Assembly (NCBI RefSeq): GCF_000382405.1
Contig: NZ_KB908265.1
Coordinates: 80,040 to 144,039 of the forward strand
DNA: 64,000 bases
DNA from: Mycobacterium sp. 141
GTDB lineage: Bacteria; Actinomycetota; Actinomycetes; Mycobacteriales; Mycobacteriaceae
Direction: 5' to 3'
Part shown: positions 63,343 to 64,000 of the stretch, piece by piece
Layout of the letters: every line of letters starts with the position of its first letter
Numbering within the stretch: the first letter of the stretch is position 1
Notes under the pieces: model-generated
Seen by the model: the letters and a program-made list of their open reading frames with translations, nothing else
Told to the model about the DNA's origin: nothing
Databases searched by the model: none
Position numbers and translations under genes: made by a program

Positions 63343-64000
63343 ATGACCGTGTTTTCACGCCCGGGGGCCGCCGACGCCCTGATGTCCTTCGAATCCCGCT
63401 ACGGCAACTACATCGGTGGCGAATGGGTGGCCCCCGTCGAGGGCCGGTACTTCGAAAATTCGTCGCCGGTCACCGGGCAGGTGTTTTGTGAGATCCCGCG
63501 GTCCACCGAGGCTGATGTCGAGAAGGCGTTGGACGCCGCGCATGCGGCCGCCCCGGCGTGGGGTAAGACCTCACCCGCCGAGCGTGCCAACGTTCTCAAC
63601 AAGATCGCCGACCGCATCGAGGCCAACCTCGAATCGGTCGCGCTGGCCGAGTCGTGGGACAACGGCAAGCCGATCCGGGAGACGCTCAATGCGGATATCT
63701 CGTTGGCGGTGGATCATTTCCGGTATTTCGCAGGGGCGATCCGGGCGCAGGAAGGCTCGCTGAGCCAGATCGACGAGGACACCGTCGCTTACCACTTCCA
63801 CGAGCCGCTGGGCGTGGTCGGGCAGATCATCCCGTGGAATTTTCCGATCCTGATGGCGACCTGGAAGCTGGCGCCCGCCTTGGCGGCGGGTAATGCGGTG
63901 GTGCTCAAGCCCGCCGAACAGACCCCGGCGTCGATCCTCTACCTGTTCTCGCTCATCGGCGACCTGCTGCCCGCCGGTGTGGTGAACATCGTCAACGGGT
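63343..64000 (+). CDS. Aldehyde dehydrogenase (Rv0458-like), 3' part beyond the window
   Basis: 219 residues visible, then the window ends. ATG 63343 with GAGGAG 6 nt upstream. [58 protein letters not shown] and [17 protein letters not shown] mark the NAD-binding half of a bacterial acetaldehyde/chloroacetaldehyde-type dehydrogenase. The catalytic Glu and Cys lie outside. Position matches Rv0458. Confidence 0.92.
   Translation, partial: MTVFSRPGAADALMSFESRYGNYIGGEWVAPVEGRYFENSSPVTGQVFCEIPRSTEADVEKALDAAHAAAPAWGKTSPAERANVLNKIADRIEANLESVALAESWDNGKPIRETLNADISLAVDHFRYFAGAIRAQEGSLSQIDEDTVAYHFHEPLGVVGQIIPWNFPILMATWKLAPALAAGNAVVLKPAEQTPASILYLFSLIGDLLPAGVVNIVNG

Overview
The window comes from a fast-growing mycobacterium (Mycolicibacterium type). 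GC is high, many start codons are GTG, and many genes overlap as ATGA or GTGA. The gene order 35971-43356, 50682-52307 and 60246-64000 reproduces conserved mycobacterial blocks: Rv0435c AAA ATPase, pssA, psd, moeA2, Rv0439c SDR, groEL2, then Rv0456c, Rv0457c and Rv0458. No rRNA, tRNA or CRISPR array was seen.

1-13 kb is an accessory region whose later genes look less GC-rich. It opens with a three-gene operon: a GriI-type aldolase, a GriH-type 3-amino-4-hydroxybenzoate (3,4-AHBA) synthase, and a 1286-residue protein that joins a polysaccharide-flippase-like membrane domain to adenylation, carrier and thioesterase domains. A near-consensus IdeR iron box lies 37 bp before the first gene. I read this as an iron-repressed pathway that makes, activates and possibly exports a 3,4-AHBA-derived molecule. 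It is the most novel element here. It is followed by a membrane-anchored EEP-family hydrolase, a GT-C glycosyltransferase, an IS1634-like transposase relic, and an acyltransferase-3 gene with two tandem SGNH lipoproteins. These last genes look like surface-polymer or lipid decoration.

13-27 kb is mostly catabolic: a flavin monooxygenase, a membrane esterase, then a five-gene minus-strand operon (DeoR regulator, APC permease, FGGY kinase, glycerol-3-phosphate-dehydrogenase-like flavoprotein with a BFD iron-sulfur tail, and a partner FAD oxidoreductase). It is divergent from an operon with an MHS transporter, 3-hydroxybutyrate dehydrogenase and acetoacetyl-CoA synthetase. The synthetase gene carries five in-frame 27-bp repeats at its start, each with its own Shine-Dalgarno-like sequence.

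27-35 kb holds a DUF222/HNH protein of the 13E12 family, an amidase plus AmiS/UreI channel operon, a MocR regulator divergent from an unusual ABM-like plus zinc-ribbon protein, an aminotransferase and a cation diffusion facilitator.

35-50 kb is core envelope and cofactor metabolism (phosphatidylserine to phosphatidylethanolamine, MoeA), a ThrE exporter, an SDR, a deletion scar where a flavoprotein and a merR gene have lost their facing 5' ends, two bacterial PH-domain membrane proteins, a HAD phosphatase, an SF2 helicase, a cupin and a Tat-exported deacetylase.

50-64 kb starts with groEL2 under two CIRCE operators and ending in a strong terminator. It continues with a PE-PPE-domain hydrolase, a flavin-reductase-like protein, DinB and PAP2 proteins, an aldehyde dehydrogenase with a probable leaderless promoter, PPK2, membrane proteins, MgtC/DUF1622, an enoyl-CoA hydratase, a small unlisted membrane ORF, prolyl oligopeptidase, and a second aldehyde dehydrogenase cut by the window edge.
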